From Pseudomonadota bacterium (GTDB lineage: Bacteria; Pseudomonadota; Gammaproteobacteria; Burkholderiales; Methylophilaceae): a stretch of DNA of 64,000 bases. The translations under genes and the position numbers were made by a program. This document shows, piece after piece, positions 1 to 8,449 of the stretch (its first letter is position 1; each line of letters begins with the position of its first letter). The stretch spans positions 124,001 through 188,000 of the forward strand of contig JAKQIT010000111.1 of NCBI GenBank assembly GCA_029556915.1. Reading direction: 5' to 3'. The notes beneath the pieces were generated by a model. That model made no database searches, was not told where the DNA came from, and saw nothing but the letters and a program-made list of their open reading frames with translations.

Positions 1-1866
1 GCGCGGCGCAATTTAGGCGCGCACTACACCAGCGAAGAAAATATTTTAAAACTCATTAAGCCTTTGTTTTTAGATGCGCTTTGGGCAGAGTTTGAAAAAG
101 TAAAGAACAATAAAAACAAGCTTCAAGAGTTTCACAACAAATTACGCAAACTCAATTTTTTAGACCCTGCCTGTGGTTGCGGCAACTTTTTGGTAATTAC
201 TTACCGCGAGTTGCGCCTGCTAGAGCTTGAAGTATTACGCGCCAGCCACAAAACAGGCCAATTGGTGATGGACGTACAAGCACTGATTAACGTAGATGTT
301 GACCAATTTTACGGCATTGAGATTGAAGAGTTTCCTGCGCAAATTGCGCAAGTGGCGCTGTGGCTGACCGACCACCAAATGAATATGAAAATCTCGGAAG
401 AATTTGGCAATTACTTTGCGCGTATTCCGCTAAAAGCCACGCCGCATATCACCTGCGCCAATGCCTTGCAGACGGATTGGGCGAGCGTTTTAGCCCCAGA
501 AAGCTGTAGCTATATTTTAGGTAACCCGCCGTTTATTGGCTATACACAACGTAATGCGCCACAAAAAGCCGATATGGAATTAGTTTGCCATGACATTCAT
601 GGTGCAGGCGTGTTAGATTTCGTGTCTGCTTGGTATATTAAGGCCGCGCGTTATATCAATACCCCTCGCCCTGCGCAGTGGGGAGAGGGAAGCCCAATCC
701 GCTGCGCGTTTGTTTCTACCAATAGCATTACGCAGGGTGAGCAAGTGGGCGTACTTTGGGGCTGGATGTTGGCGCAGGGCGTAAAAATTCACTTTGCCCA
801 CCGCACTTTTAGCTGGAGCAATGAAGCACGTGGCAACGCCGCGGTGCATTGCGTGGTTATTGGTTTTGGTTTGCAAGAAGCCGCAAATAAAACCATTTAT
901 GAATATGCAGATATTAAGGGCGAACCACACGCTATAAAAGCCAACAACATTAACCCGTATTTGGTTGATGCACCAAATGTGATGCTAGAAAAAAGGCGCG
1001 AGCCAATTTGCAATGTGCTTACCATTACACGTGGTAGCCAGCCAACCGATGGCGGAAATTTATTATTAACAGAAGAAGAAAAGGAAACGTTAATAAAAGC
1101 AGAGCCACAGGCTGAAAAATGGATTTTTCCGTTTGCAATGGGTGATGAATTTATCAATAACCTAAAGCGTTATTGCTTATGGTTATTAGATTGCCAGCCT
1201 ACCGAATTAAGAAAAATGCCACATGTGTTAGCAAGAGTGGAAAAAGTAAAGAAAATGCGGCTAGCAAGTAAAAAGCTACCTACGCAAGCCTTGGCAACCC
1301 AGCCAACGCGGTTTGGCGAATTAAGGCAACCTAAAGCTAATTATTTGGCAATTCCTAGAGTTTCATCTGAACGGCGTTTGTTCATTCCTATCGGATTTTT
1401 ACCAGCCACTTTTATTGCTGGTGACAAATTACAAACCATTGAAAATGCAACAAATTTTCACTTCGGCATTCTTTCATCTACCATGCATAATGCTTGGATG
1501 CGCGCGGTTTGTGGTCGATTAGAAAGTAGATACAGTTATTCCGCAGGCATCGTTTATAACAATTTTCCGTGGCCTGAACCCACAGAAAAACAAACGCACA
1601 ATATCGAATCTGCCGCCAAAGCGGTGCTAGCGGCGCGTGCGGCGCACCCCAACGCCAGCTTGGCAGATTTATATGACCCGCTCACTATGCCCGCCATTTT
1701 GCTTAAAGCGCATCAAGTATTAGATAAAGCAGTTGATGCCGCGTATGGCTACAAAAGCGCACAAACCGATGCCGCGCGTGTGGCATTTTTGTTTGCACGC
1801 TATCAACAAATCACTTCACTTTTGCCTGTTGAAAAATCCAAAAAACCGCGCAAAAAAACTGCTTAA
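1..1866 (+). CDS. MmeI-like type IIG/IIL restriction-modification enzyme, 5' end outside window
   Basis: The reading frame is open from base 1 (residues ARRNLGAHYTSEENI) and ends at 1866, so the N-terminal part lies outside the window; a TTG at 64 is internal. The visible part is an N6-adenine DNA methyltransferase. It has SAM-binding motif I (LDPACGCGNF, around 154-183) and catalytic motif IV (GNPPF, around 520-535). The GAHYTS segment before motif I and the long C-terminal region after motif IV match MmeI-type single-chain enzymes, which join a nuclease, a methylase and a target-recognition domain. The C-terminal half (about 1000-1700) would hold the recognition domain, and the Lys/Arg-rich tail (KSKKPRKKTA) is basic. 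The nuclease part cannot be seen, so a methylase-only protein is possible. About ten residues (bases 661-696) look like a translated palindromic insertion. Confidence 0.8.
   Translation, partial: ARRNLGAHYTSEENILKLIKPLFLDALWAEFEKVKNNKNKLQEFHNKLRKLNFLDPACGCGNFLVITYRELRLLELEVLRASHKTGQLVMDVQALINVDVDQFYGIEIEEFPAQIAQVALWLTDHQMNMKISEEFGNYFARIPLKATPHITCANALQTDWASVLAPESCSYILGNPPFIGYTQRNAPQKADMELVCHDIHGAGVLDFVSAWYIKAARYINTPRPAQWGEGSPIRCAFVSTNSITQGEQVGVLWGWMLAQGVKIHFAHRTFSWSNEARGNAAVHCVVIGFGLQEAANKTIYEYADIKGEPHAIKANNINPYLVDAPNVMLEKRREPICNVLTITRGSQPTDGGNLLLTEEEKETLIKAEPQAEKWIFPFAMGDEFINNLKRYCLWLLDCQPTELRKMPHVLARVEKVKKMRLASKKLPTQALATQPTRFGELRQPKANYLAIPRVSSERRLFIPIGFLPATFIAGDKLQTIENATNFHFGILSSTMHNAWMRAVCGRLESRYSYSAGIVYNNFPWPEPTEKQTHNIESAAKAVLAARAAHPNASLADLYDPLTMPAILLKAHQVLDKAVDAAYGYKSAQTDAARVAFLFARYQQITSLLPVEKSKKPRKKTA
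662..689. repeat. GC-rich palindrome read in frame inside the methyltransferase gene
   Basis: CCCCTCGCCC and GGGGAGAGGG face each other around a short spacer and are translated in frame as TPRPAQWGEG. The segment lies between the conserved stretches KAARYI and AFVSTNSITQGEQ. It resembles dispersed CCCTCTCCC/GGGAGAGGG repeats found in many proteobacteria. That it is an insertion is inferred from composition and palindromy. Confidence 0.45.
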
Positions 1867-1892
1867 AAAAAGCGTTTTTTGCTAAGTTATTT

Positions 1893-1961
1893 CGCCCGAG
1901 AGAAATTTATGCCTCTGCAAGCCGCATGCAGACTGGCTTACAGAGGTGCTGTTAGGAAGTT
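1893..1961 (+). repeat. Family 1 palindromic repeat, copy 1
   Basis: It begins CGCCCGAGAGAAAT, continues with the hairpin CCTCTGCAAGCC / GGCTTACAGAGG around an 11-nt loop (gcatgcagact), and ends near GGAAGT. It lies just after the stop codon of the methyltransferase gene. The hairpin may stabilise or end that transcript. Confidence 0.8.
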
Positions 1962-2000
1962 GTGTTTTTTTAAGTAATTTTTGCTTATTTTTTAGGCAAT

Positions 2001-2038
2001 AAAAAAAGCCCAATACATGCGCATGCATTGGGCTTTTA
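2001..2038. terminator. Bidirectional rho-independent terminator
   Basis: AAAAAGCCCAAT and ATTGGGCTTTT pair around ACATGCGCATGC, giving a stem with A and T runs on the two sides. It lies downstream of pqqA on the minus strand and can also close the rightward methyltransferase transcript. Confidence 0.85.
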
Positions 2039-2088
2039 AATGTGCTAAAAATAAATAATTGGTAACTATTTATCTGTTATTTGTTTCA

Positions 2089-2160
2089 CTATTTATTCAT
2101 GACGTACATTGTAACTTCAAAGCCAAAACGCATTTCTGTTGCTGCTGGAGTTGTCCACAT
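2089..2160 (-). CDS. pqqA: PqqA, peptide precursor of pyrroloquinoline quinone
   Basis: A 23-residue reading frame begins MWTTPAATEMRFGFEV and ends TMYVMNK. It carries the PqqA signature: Glu-x-x-x-Tyr (EVTMY) preceded by FGF. In known PQQ synthesis PqqE cross-links this Glu and Tyr, and PqqF/G, B and C complete the cofactor. The start is preceded by AAAGGA about 7 nt upstream, and a strong terminator lies about 50 bp downstream. No pqqB, C, D or E lies beside it: the neighbours are a restriction enzyme and waaF. This is therefore a stand-alone or extra copy, transcribed alone, and the synthesis genes must be elsewhere. PQQ serves periplasmic methanol dehydrogenases, so the gene supports a methylotroph. 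Confidence 0.93.
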   Translation of the reverse strand: MWTTPAATEMRFGFEVTMYVMNK

Positions 2161-2252
2161 GATGTATTTTCCTTTAAGTTTGAGCGCTTCACAATGATGC
2201 GCTTCATGTGTTGCATTATGGGCGCGTTTTAAAAAACCACCCTATGCGCTTG

Positions 2253-2279
2253 GCGTAAAAAAACCTAGTGATTTTACGC
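2253..2279. promoter_or_regulatory. Perfect inverted repeat upstream of pqqA and waaF
   Basis: GCGTAAAA and TTTTACGC are perfect complements separated by 11 nt. The repeat lies about 95 bp upstream of the pqqA start and 140 bp upstream of waaF. The 2161-2417 gap holds no other gene that I can see. It could be an operator or a weak hairpin. Confidence 0.35.
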
Positions 2280-2417
2280 AAATAGCTTTGCAAAAAAATA
2301 CAGTGCTGCTTTATTAGTGCGCGTGTTATTGGCTTTTCAGTTAAAATGTGGGCTTACTTTTATGTGCCTCTTGACGGTTTTTGGTGCAATTATTTCATGC
2401 CATGTTTAAATTAATCG

Positions 2418-3458
2418 ATGTCCGCAGATAAAATTCTCGTTTTAGGCCCCGCTTGGGTGGGCGACATGGTGATGGCGCAAAGTTTGTTTAAAACGCTCAA
2501 AGCCAACAGGCCAAATTGCACCATTGATGTTGCAGCGCCCGCTTGGACGCTACCATTATTAGAGCGCATGCCTGAGGTGAGCGGCAAAATTGCATTGCCG
2601 TTTAAACATGGCGAACTCGCTTTTTGGCAACGCTTGGCTTTTGGTAAAAGCTTAAAAAATCAGGGCTACACGCAAAGTATTATTTTGACCAACTCGTTAA
2701 AATCCGCCCTGTTGCCTTGGGCAGCGCGCATAAAAAAACGCACCAGTTTTTTGGGCGAAATGCGTTATGGTTTAATTAACGACGTGCGGCCTTTAGACAA
2801 AACCAAGCTTAAAAAAACGGTGGAGCGTTTTGTAACTTTAGGCTTGGCAAAAGGTGAAGCATTACCGCCAAGCATCCCCAACCCTGCGTTAAACGCTGAT
2901 AAAGTTGCGGCACTGGCGGTGTTAAATAAACTTAGTGTACCCTTTGATGCCAACACAAAAACACTAGGTTTATGCCCAGGCGCAGAATATGGCGAGGCCA
3001 AGCGCTGGCCTGCTGAGTATTATGCTGAGGTGGCTAATTTTGCCTTAAATAATGGCTGGCAGGTGGTGCTGTTTGGCTCAGATAAAGATGTGCCAGTGTC
3101 CAGCCAAATTAACCAAATCACGCAAAACCGCTGTATTGATTTAGGCGGTAAAACCAAATTGGGCGAGGCAATAGATGTGATGTCGCTTTGCGAAACGGTT
3201 ATTAGCAATGACTCTGGACTGATGCACGTAGCGGCGGCACTCATTAAAGAAAACGAAAAGCATAAAAAACTCATCGCCATTTTTGGCAGTAGCGACCCCT
3301 ACCACACGCCGCCCATGTCCAACCAAACTGTGATAGAATATTTGGGTTTAGAGTGCAGCCCGTGTTTTAAGCGCGAATGCCCACTAAAAGCGCCAGATGC
3401 ACACTTGGCTTGCTTACGAAACATTCTCCCCGTCAATATCAAACTGAAAGTACTTTAG
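2418..3458 (+). CDS. waaF: LPS heptosyltransferase II (ADP-heptose:LPS heptosyltransferase)
   Basis: A GT9-family glycosyltransferase that adds the second heptose of the LPS inner core from ADP-L-glycero-D-manno-heptose at the inner face of the cytoplasmic membrane. The N-terminus MSADKILVLGPAWVGDMVMAQ is the usual WaaF opening. The central LCPGAEYGEAKRWP and the late NDSGLMHVAAA are donor-site motifs of GT9. The cysteine-rich end (CSPCFKRECPL) is also typical of WaaF. Its 346 residues match the family length. The partner WaaC is about 20 kb away at 23.8 kb, with other core genes between. The next gene follows after 3 bp, so they are probably co-transcribed. Confidence 0.93.
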   Translation: MSADKILVLGPAWVGDMVMAQSLFKTLKANRPNCTIDVAAPAWTLPLLERMPEVSGKIALPFKHGELAFWQRLAFGKSLKNQGYTQSIILTNSLKSALLPWAARIKKRTSFLGEMRYGLINDVRPLDKTKLKKTVERFVTLGLAKGEALPPSIPNPALNADKVAALAVLNKLSVPFDANTKTLGLCPGAEYGEAKRWPAEYYAEVANFALNNGWQVVLFGSDKDVPVSSQINQITQNRCIDLGGKTKLGEAIDVMSLCETVISNDSGLMHVAAALIKENEKHKKLIAIFGSSDPYHTPPMSNQTVIEYLGLECSPCFKRECPLKAPDAHLACLRNILPVNIKLKVL

Positions 3459-3461
3459 CTT

Positions 3462-5039
3462 TTGCCCATCAAGTTTATTAACAAAATTCGCTATTCCGTA
3501 TTTTCTTCCCCTGAAAATACCATACGATTTTTTGTAGCCGTCAGCATATTGCTAAGCAGCTGGATAATGTATATCCAGCATGGCCGAGTGAAAGATGATT
3601 CGGTTCTGTATTTAGAGGTGGCCAAACATTTTACTCAAGGCCAGTGGGCTGAAGGGCTAGCGCTCTATAAATGGCCGTTTTACTCTTTTTTAATCGCATC
3701 CTTACACAACATCAGCACACTACCATTACTGATTTGTGCACAGGTTTTACAAGTCTTATTTTTTGCCGTATTTACCTACAGCTTTATGAGACTCATTAAA
3801 CTTGCTGGCGGAGATATCGTTACGATAAGTATAGGCGGATTGCTGATTTTTAGCTCAGCAAACATTGTCGGCATTTCACTGGAACTACTGGTGAGAGATT
3901 TTGGCTTTTACGCCTTTCTTTTTTTTTCAGTGGGGCATCTTATTGAGTACAGCCGCCACTCGAAGGTGACGGACAGCCTAAAATGGCAACTGTCTATGAT
4001 TGTCGCCACCCTGTTTAGAATAGAGGCAACGCTGTATTTAATGGTATTACCTCTGTCACTCTTGGTGCTAAAAACCCCGACAACCACTCGCCAAAACATT
4101 CAAAAGTATTTGAACGCCAATACAATTATCTTTGCGATTATAGCGTTACTCATTGCGACATCGTTGGTCAAAAATGATTTATTTCTTGGAAAGTTTAACG
4201 ATGTCTTAGATGCCTTTGGTAGTGGAATTGATGTCATTAACAACAATCTTCAACTGAAGGCAGATATTATCAATGATCAAATATTAGGCAAATACCTTAA
4301 TCAATTTGGAATGCTGAGCATCACCGTCACGTTGGCTCTCATTACATTGATAAAGTTAAGCTCCGTAGCCGGATTAGTACCTGTAGTAGGGCTTCTAGCC
4401 AACAAAAACTGTGCAGTTAAAACCCCCAACCCGGATGTACAAAAACTCTTGATACTGGTCGCTTTTTTAACCAGCATAAGTGCCTTGTATATTATCTTTT
4501 ATAATTATGTGTTGGAAAGCCGCTATATATTGCCTTTTGGGATTGTAATAATATTTTTCGCGACTTTTTCACTACAAGATTTTTTTAAAAATCAGCCAGC
4601 TAAAACAAAAAAAATTACTTTAGCAAAAACACTTTTATTGATTTTTATTGCGCTACTGACAGTTTACAACCTATACAAAAATGTCGCCATCAAGCGCGCA
4701 GATTATAATTATGACCAAGATGCGGTCGCATGGATTGATTCACATAAAAATCCCAGAGAAAAAGTATTCTATAATTCAGAAAGGCTCAAGTATTACGCTG
4801 GTGCGCCTTTTTATAAGCATGGATTTGATGACTATCAATACATACATGACTCAATTATTGATAATTCCATCCTCATGTATGATTATTTAGCTTTATCTAT
4901 TAGTCAGTCGCAAGTCAACGATATCAAGACACTATTTCTGACAATGCCTCGATATATGTTAGTACAGGAAATTTCCGGTTATGCGGGGAAAAAGAGAATA
5001 CTCATATACAAAAAGCAAGCCAATTCCACACAACCTTAA
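3462..5039 (+). CDS. Multi-pass membrane GT-C type glycosyltransferase, putative
   Basis: A 525-residue polytopic membrane protein with roughly ten hydrophobic segments. After the first segment comes a loop with DDSVLYLEVA, an acidic pair in the place where GT-C enzymes (ArnT, Pmt, RgtA types) have their catalytic aspartate. A soluble C-terminal part of about 100 residues follows the last segment. Such enzymes transfer sugars from polyprenyl-phosphate donors to lipid or glycan acceptors at the outer face of the membrane. The start used is TTG, 3 bp after waaF; a later start would remove the first membrane segment. Position between waaF and a GT8-like gene supports a surface-glycan role; the acceptor is unknown. 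Confidence 0.6.
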   Translation: MPIKFINKIRYSVFSSPENTIRFFVAVSILLSSWIMYIQHGRVKDDSVLYLEVAKHFTQGQWAEGLALYKWPFYSFLIASLHNISTLPLLICAQVLQVLFFAVFTYSFMRLIKLAGGDIVTISIGGLLIFSSANIVGISLELLVRDFGFYAFLFFSVGHLIEYSRHSKVTDSLKWQLSMIVATLFRIEATLYLMVLPLSLLVLKTPTTTRQNIQKYLNANTIIFAIIALLIATSLVKNDLFLGKFNDVLDAFGSGIDVINNNLQLKADIINDQILGKYLNQFGMLSITVTLALITLIKLSSVAGLVPVVGLLANKNCAVKTPNPDVQKLLILVAFLTSISALYIIFYNYVLESRYILPFGIVIIFFATFSLQDFFKNQPAKTKKITLAKTLLLIFIALLTVYNLYKNVAIKRADYNYDQDAVAWIDSHKNPREKVFYNSERLKYYAGAPFYKHGFDDYQYIHDSIIDNSILMYDYLALSISQSQVNDIKTLFLTMPRYMLVQEISGYAGKKRILIYKKQANSTQP

Positions 5040-5055
5040 ATAATAAGGACGTTTT

Positions 5056-5730
5056 ATGATTAGAATTTTTATCGGATACGACCCAAGAGAAACTGTGGCT
5101 TACTATGTACTTAACCACAGTATTATTCGCCATGCCAGCCAGCCGGTTGCCATTACACCGCTTTCTTTGGGTAATCTTGGCAAACTCATGACACGTGAGC
5201 GTAATGCACTGCAATCCACAGATTTCTCATTCTCCCGATTTTTGACACCCTATCTGTCCAACTATGAAGGTTGGTCCATTTTTATGGATTGTGACATGTT
5301 GTTCATGGATGACATTGCAAAGCTATGGGCCTTACGCAATGAAGAGTACGCAGTGCAAGTGGTCAAACACGACCACCAGCCGAGAGAATCTATTAAGTTT
5401 TTGAATGCCCCTCAAACTCCCTACCAAAAGAAAAATTGGTCTAGCGTCATTTTATTCAACAATGCCAAATGCCGAGCGCTAACACCTGAATATGTCAACA
5501 CAGCAAGCGGGCTAGAGTTACATCAATTTAAATGGTTAGAAAACGATGATTTAATCGGGGAAATTCCTGCACGCTGGAACCATCTTGTTGGGTATGAACG
5601 AGAGAGTAACGAAGTTTCCAATGCCCACTATACGCTGGGTGGGCCGTATTTTAACGAATTTACAGATTGCGAATTTTCTAAAGAATGGTTTGCGGAACGT
5701 GAGTTAATGTTGCACGCCGATCAACGCTAA
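5056..5730 (+). CDS. GT8-like glycosyltransferase
   Basis: A 224-residue soluble protein beginning MIRIFIGYDPRETVAYYVL, the opening seen in bacterial GT8-like transferases. It has a DxD metal/nucleotide-sugar motif in FMDCDMLFMDD (about residues 76-86) and a C-terminal ARWNHLVGYE segment. A good ribosome site (AAGGA) precedes the ATG. It sits 16 bp after the GT-C gene and its stop overlaps by a few bases the end of the convergent gene on the minus strand. It probably adds a sugar to LPS core or another surface glycan. The sugar and acceptor cannot be read from the sequence. Confidence 0.72.
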   Translation: MIRIFIGYDPRETVAYYVLNHSIIRHASQPVAITPLSLGNLGKLMTRERNALQSTDFSFSRFLTPYLSNYEGWSIFMDCDMLFMDDIAKLWALRNEEYAVQVVKHDHQPRESIKFLNAPQTPYQKKNWSSVILFNNAKCRALTPEYVNTASGLELHQFKWLENDDLIGEIPARWNHLVGYERESNEVSNAHYTLGGPYFNEFTDCEFSKEWFAERELMLHADQR

Positions 5731-6806
5731 TTAAATTGTCTTAGCTCTTCAATGATAGCTTGTTGGAGAGCGAAGTCTCTTTGTCCAAAAACAAAAGTAT
5801 AATTTTCATCCCTAGCTTTGGCATAAGCATCTGCAGACTCTAATGCTTGATATATTTTAGCCAAAATATCATCTTGCGGGGTTGCGATTGGCCCGTTATC
5901 GTAAATGCGCAATGCTAAAGCAATATCATCATCACTCGATTGCTGCTTTTTCATGGATTCGCTGATTGTTTTTCGTGATAAACGATGTGTTTCTATCAAA
6001 ATTTGTGGCACATCACCGTAAAATAAAGACTCCTCCGCCGGCGAATTTCCATCCGTAATCACCAAGTCTGCCATTGCAAGCAAATCAGCCAATTTAAAAT
6101 AATTCATATCCATGAAGATATTGCCATTTTGCTTGATGTTTCGTTGCATCAGCAAAAATCGAATTCGGTCACGAAGGTGTAGCTTTACTGATTGGCTAGG
6201 ATGCGGCCGTACAACCAAATTCATCTCTATATGGGCAAATTTTTCCGCAAATTCCGGCATCATCATATCGAACGATCCGAATGGTTCGCCTCTGGGCAAG
6301 TACAGCACAGTCTTCCTAGAAGTGTCTATGCCGGCACCTTCTAAAACTACTTGGCTTTGTGATGATTTTCTTTCCGGAAAAGATAAAAAAGGAAAATAAC
6401 CGGAAGGAACCACTTCGATATCCAAATTTGCTTGTTGTACAGTGCGCATCATCCGTGGGCCAATGACACAAAGTTTATCGAAATGTGCATGATCCTCTCT
6501 GATTTGTTTTACCGTTAATGAAGGCGTCGTTCCGGTAAATATCATGTATTTCTTACCGTGCAATTTCGATAATATCTGGCGATAAGGCGCCCCGGTGACA
6601 ACCGCTTGCGCCTCACTGAGATGACGATAGCCCGTTGAATAACTCCCAAATTTTTCAATGTATCTGCTAATACGCACACTAGGATTGTCTTTCTTAATGG
6701 CATGAATAGTATTTGAGCGTGTGCTGACAAACTGCCCGCCAATTTTCCGATAGATTGCCATCAAAGCGGGAACGGATTGAAATTGTTTGGTGAGATACGT
6801 GACCAT
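5727..6806 (-). CDS. CDP-glycerol glycerophosphotransferase-like protein
   Basis: A 359-residue protein related to the TagB/TagF-type polyol-phosphate transferase fold. The evidence is the C-terminal half: VVRPHPSQ, then LADLLAMADLVITDGNSPAEESLFYG, the usual nucleotide-binding layout. In Gram-positives these enzymes make teichoic acids; in Gram-negatives they are found in capsule and LPS loci. The start chosen is the ATG at 6806 because AAGGGG lies just upstream and it falls 11 bp after the preceding HAD gene; a longer frame runs up to 6899 but would overlap that gene. The two genes probably form a unit that modifies a surface glycan. Confidence 0.65.
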   Translation of the reverse strand: MVTYLTKQFQSVPALMAIYRKIGGQFVSTRSNTIHAIKKDNPSVRISRYIEKFGSYSTGYRHLSEAQAVVTGAPYRQILSKLHGKKYMIFTGTTPSLTVKQIREDHAHFDKLCVIGPRMMRTVQQANLDIEVVPSGYFPFLSFPERKSSQSQVVLEGAGIDTSRKTVLYLPRGEPFGSFDMMMPEFAEKFAHIEMNLVVRPHPSQSVKLHLRDRIRFLLMQRNIKQNGNIFMDMNYFKLADLLAMADLVITDGNSPAEESLFYGDVPQILIETHRLSRKTISESMKKQQSSDDDIALALRIYDNGPIATPQDDILAKIYQALESADAYAKARDENYTFVFGQRDFALQQAIIEELRQFN

Positions 6807-6817
6807 CCTAATTCCCC

Positions 6818-7549
6818 TTAAATAATATCGGCCAACTTTCCAAATGCAGCGATTTCGCGTTGCTGACAAAAGTCTTGCCAATCCGCCACCTCTGTCCAAT
6901 CACTCAAAAACACAAAATCTAGCCCTGCTCTGCTTGCAGCCTCATAATCATACTTGCTATCCCCCAAAAATAAAGCGGGCATTTGCACATTACCGCTGGC
7001 TTTTTCGCGCGCGAGCACCTCATCTTTATTATCTGGGCTGCCAAATAAACCACCATCAAAATATTTGGCCAAATCGCGCATTGCAAAAAGGGTGCGAATC
7101 TCTTGCTGATCGCCGCCCGATAATATCATCCAATTCGCATTGGGTGTCAGCTCCCGCAATTGCGGTAGACCATCAGCAACTGCACATTCCATCAGGCCAA
7201 CTTCTAACTCGCGTGCAAAGCCATCTAGCAAAATTTGCACCGCTTGCTCGGTCACTGGCTGATTAAGCACTTCGCGCAAATACCACTCAAACTTATGATA
7301 GCGCGAAATGCCGCCCAATTTTACATGATAATCAACCAAAGCCTGTGCTTGCGCATCGGTATGACCCAATTTTTTTGCTGTGCGAAAATACGCTTCAGTT
7401 TTCACAATATTAGAATCCAACACCACGCCATCACAGTCAAACACAATGGTTTTATATTTTTTTATATCAATTTTCAAGCCGTTTTCCCAGTCAATTTCAA
7501 TTAATTTTACAATCACTTTTTTTAAGCTTTTTTGTGGCATATTTTGCAC
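6818..7549 (-). CDS. HAD-superfamily phosphatase
   Basis: Up to 243 residues with all HAD motifs: nucleophile FDCDGVVLDSN, motif II LSGG, a conserved Lys (DNKDEVLAR), and the acidic motif IV FLGDSKYDYEAA. The cap inserted after motif I is helical, as in phosphoglycolate phosphatase and beta-phosphoglucomutase relatives. The start is uncertain. GTG at 7549 lies at the edge of a family 1 repeat, ATG at 7540 is an alternative, and neither has a clear ribosome site. It is followed by the glycerophosphotransferase-like gene, so it may dephosphorylate a sugar- or polyol-phosphate for the same surface glycan; this is inference. Confidence 0.75.
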   Translation of the reverse strand: MQNMPQKSLKKVIVKLIEIDWENGLKIDIKKYKTIVFDCDGVVLDSNIVKTEAYFRTAKKLGHTDAQAQALVDYHVKLGGISRYHKFEWYLREVLNQPVTEQAVQILLDGFARELEVGLMECAVADGLPQLRELTPNANWMILSGGDQQEIRTLFAMRDLAKYFDGGLFGSPDNKDEVLAREKASGNVQMPALFLGDSKYDYEAASRAGLDFVFLSDWTEVADWQDFCQQREIAAFGKLADII

Positions 7550-7550
7550 A

Positions 7551-7620
7551 ATATCATTTCACCTGCCCGCCAAGCCAGTATCCATGCGGATTCCAGAGGC
7601 AAAAAATCCTCGGGCGAAAA
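7551..7620 (-). repeat. Family 1 palindromic repeat, copy 2
   Basis: A reverse-oriented copy: ATCATTTCACC, then AAGCCAGTATCCATGCGG, then TCCAGAGG and TCCTCGGGCG. It lies immediately upstream of the HAD gene, between it and eda. Confidence 0.75.
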
Positions 7621-7671
7621 TACGCTATTTTTAAAAGGATTGTATAGTACGTTTTTTGCATATTTATTCAT

Positions 7672-7702
7672 AAAAAAAGGCCGGGTAATACCCAGCCTTT
7701 TT
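7672..7702 (-). terminator. Rho-independent terminator after eda
   Basis: AAAAAGGC-GGGT pairs with ACCC-GCCTTTTT around AAT. It begins about 16 bp past the eda stop on the minus strand and has A/T runs on both sides. Confidence 0.85.
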
Positions 7703-7717
7703 GCAATGTTTTTAAAA

Positions 7718-8347
7718 CTACGCAGCTGGTTTAATCGCACTTGCTTCTTTGGCTAATTTTGTAATATGCGCCCAATCTTTGCGCGCTACGGCATCAGCTG
7801 GGGTTAACCATGTGCCACCGCAAACCACCACGTTTGGTAGCGCCAAAAATTGCGGTGCGCTTTCAACCGTTACGCCGCCAGTTGGGCAAAATTTCACATC
7901 ACCAAATGGGCCGGCAAAGCCTTTGAGCAAGTTAATGCCGCCTACTGCAACCGCTGGAAAGAGTTTCAAGAAGTAGTAATCATCGGCATTTGCAGTCATG
8001 ATTTCTGAGCCAGTAGAAACGCCCGGCAATAATGATAAGCCAATTTTACGCGCAAATTGACCTAGCTCAGTGGTGTAACCAGGGCTTACGGCAAATTTAC
8101 AACCAACATCTAATGAGGCTTGCGCATCTTTTAAGTTACGCACCGTACCTGAACCCATAATCGCATCGGGCACGTGTTTGGCAATTTGCTCCATCGCTTG
8201 CAATGCACATGATGAACGCAAAGTGACTTCTAACACCTTGATACCCCCTTCAAGCAAGGCTTCGGCCATTGGCACAGCATCTTCTACTTTGTTAATCACA
8301 ATCACCGGGATGACTGGACCTTCTTTTGCTAAATCTAATGTATTCAT
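7718..8347 (-). CDS. eda: 2-keto-3-deoxy-6-phosphogluconate (KDPG) aldolase
   Basis: A class I aldolase that splits KDPG into pyruvate and glyceraldehyde 3-phosphate in the cytoplasm. Visible family motifs are LEVTLRS (catalytic Glu), GSGTV, SPGYT, the Schiff-base lysine in YYFLKLFPA, and the phosphate-binding CPTGGV. At 209 residues it has full length. It follows edd on the same strand, separated by about 200 bp that hold two repeats. In methylotrophs the edd-eda branch is the cleavage part of the ribulose monophosphate cycle; that link to C1 metabolism is inference from context. Confidence 0.96.
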   Translation of the reverse strand: MNTLDLAKEGPVIPVIVINKVEDAVPMAEALLEGGIKVLEVTLRSSCALQAMEQIAKHVPDAIMGSGTVRNLKDAQASLDVGCKFAVSPGYTTELGQFARKIGLSLLPGVSTGSEIMTANADDYYFLKLFPAVAVGGINLLKGFAGPFGDVKFCPTGGVTVESAPQFLALPNVVVCGGTWLTPADAVARKDWAHITKLAKEASAIKPAA

Positions 8348-8407
8348 TTTTTTACCTAGTTAATTAAAATAAATTATTTAAAAATCAAAATCTTAAATTC
8401 AAAATGG

Positions 8408-8427
8408 ATTCCCGCCTGCGCGGGAAT
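8408..8427. repeat. dRS3-like palindrome ATTCCCGC-CTGC-GCGGGAAT
   Basis: A perfect 8-bp inverted repeat with a 4-nt loop, followed by GAC. It resembles the ATTCCC/GGGAAT dispersed hairpins common in Neisseria and other betaproteobacteria. It sits between edd and eda. Confidence 0.7.
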
Positions 8428-8449
8428 GACGGCTATATTGGCAAGTGCA

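Noticed and set aside
1-1866. BREX PglX identity for the methyltransferase
   Set aside because: No other BREX gene is visible, and the GAHYTS ... DPACGCGNF ... GNPPF layout fits MmeI-type enzymes better.
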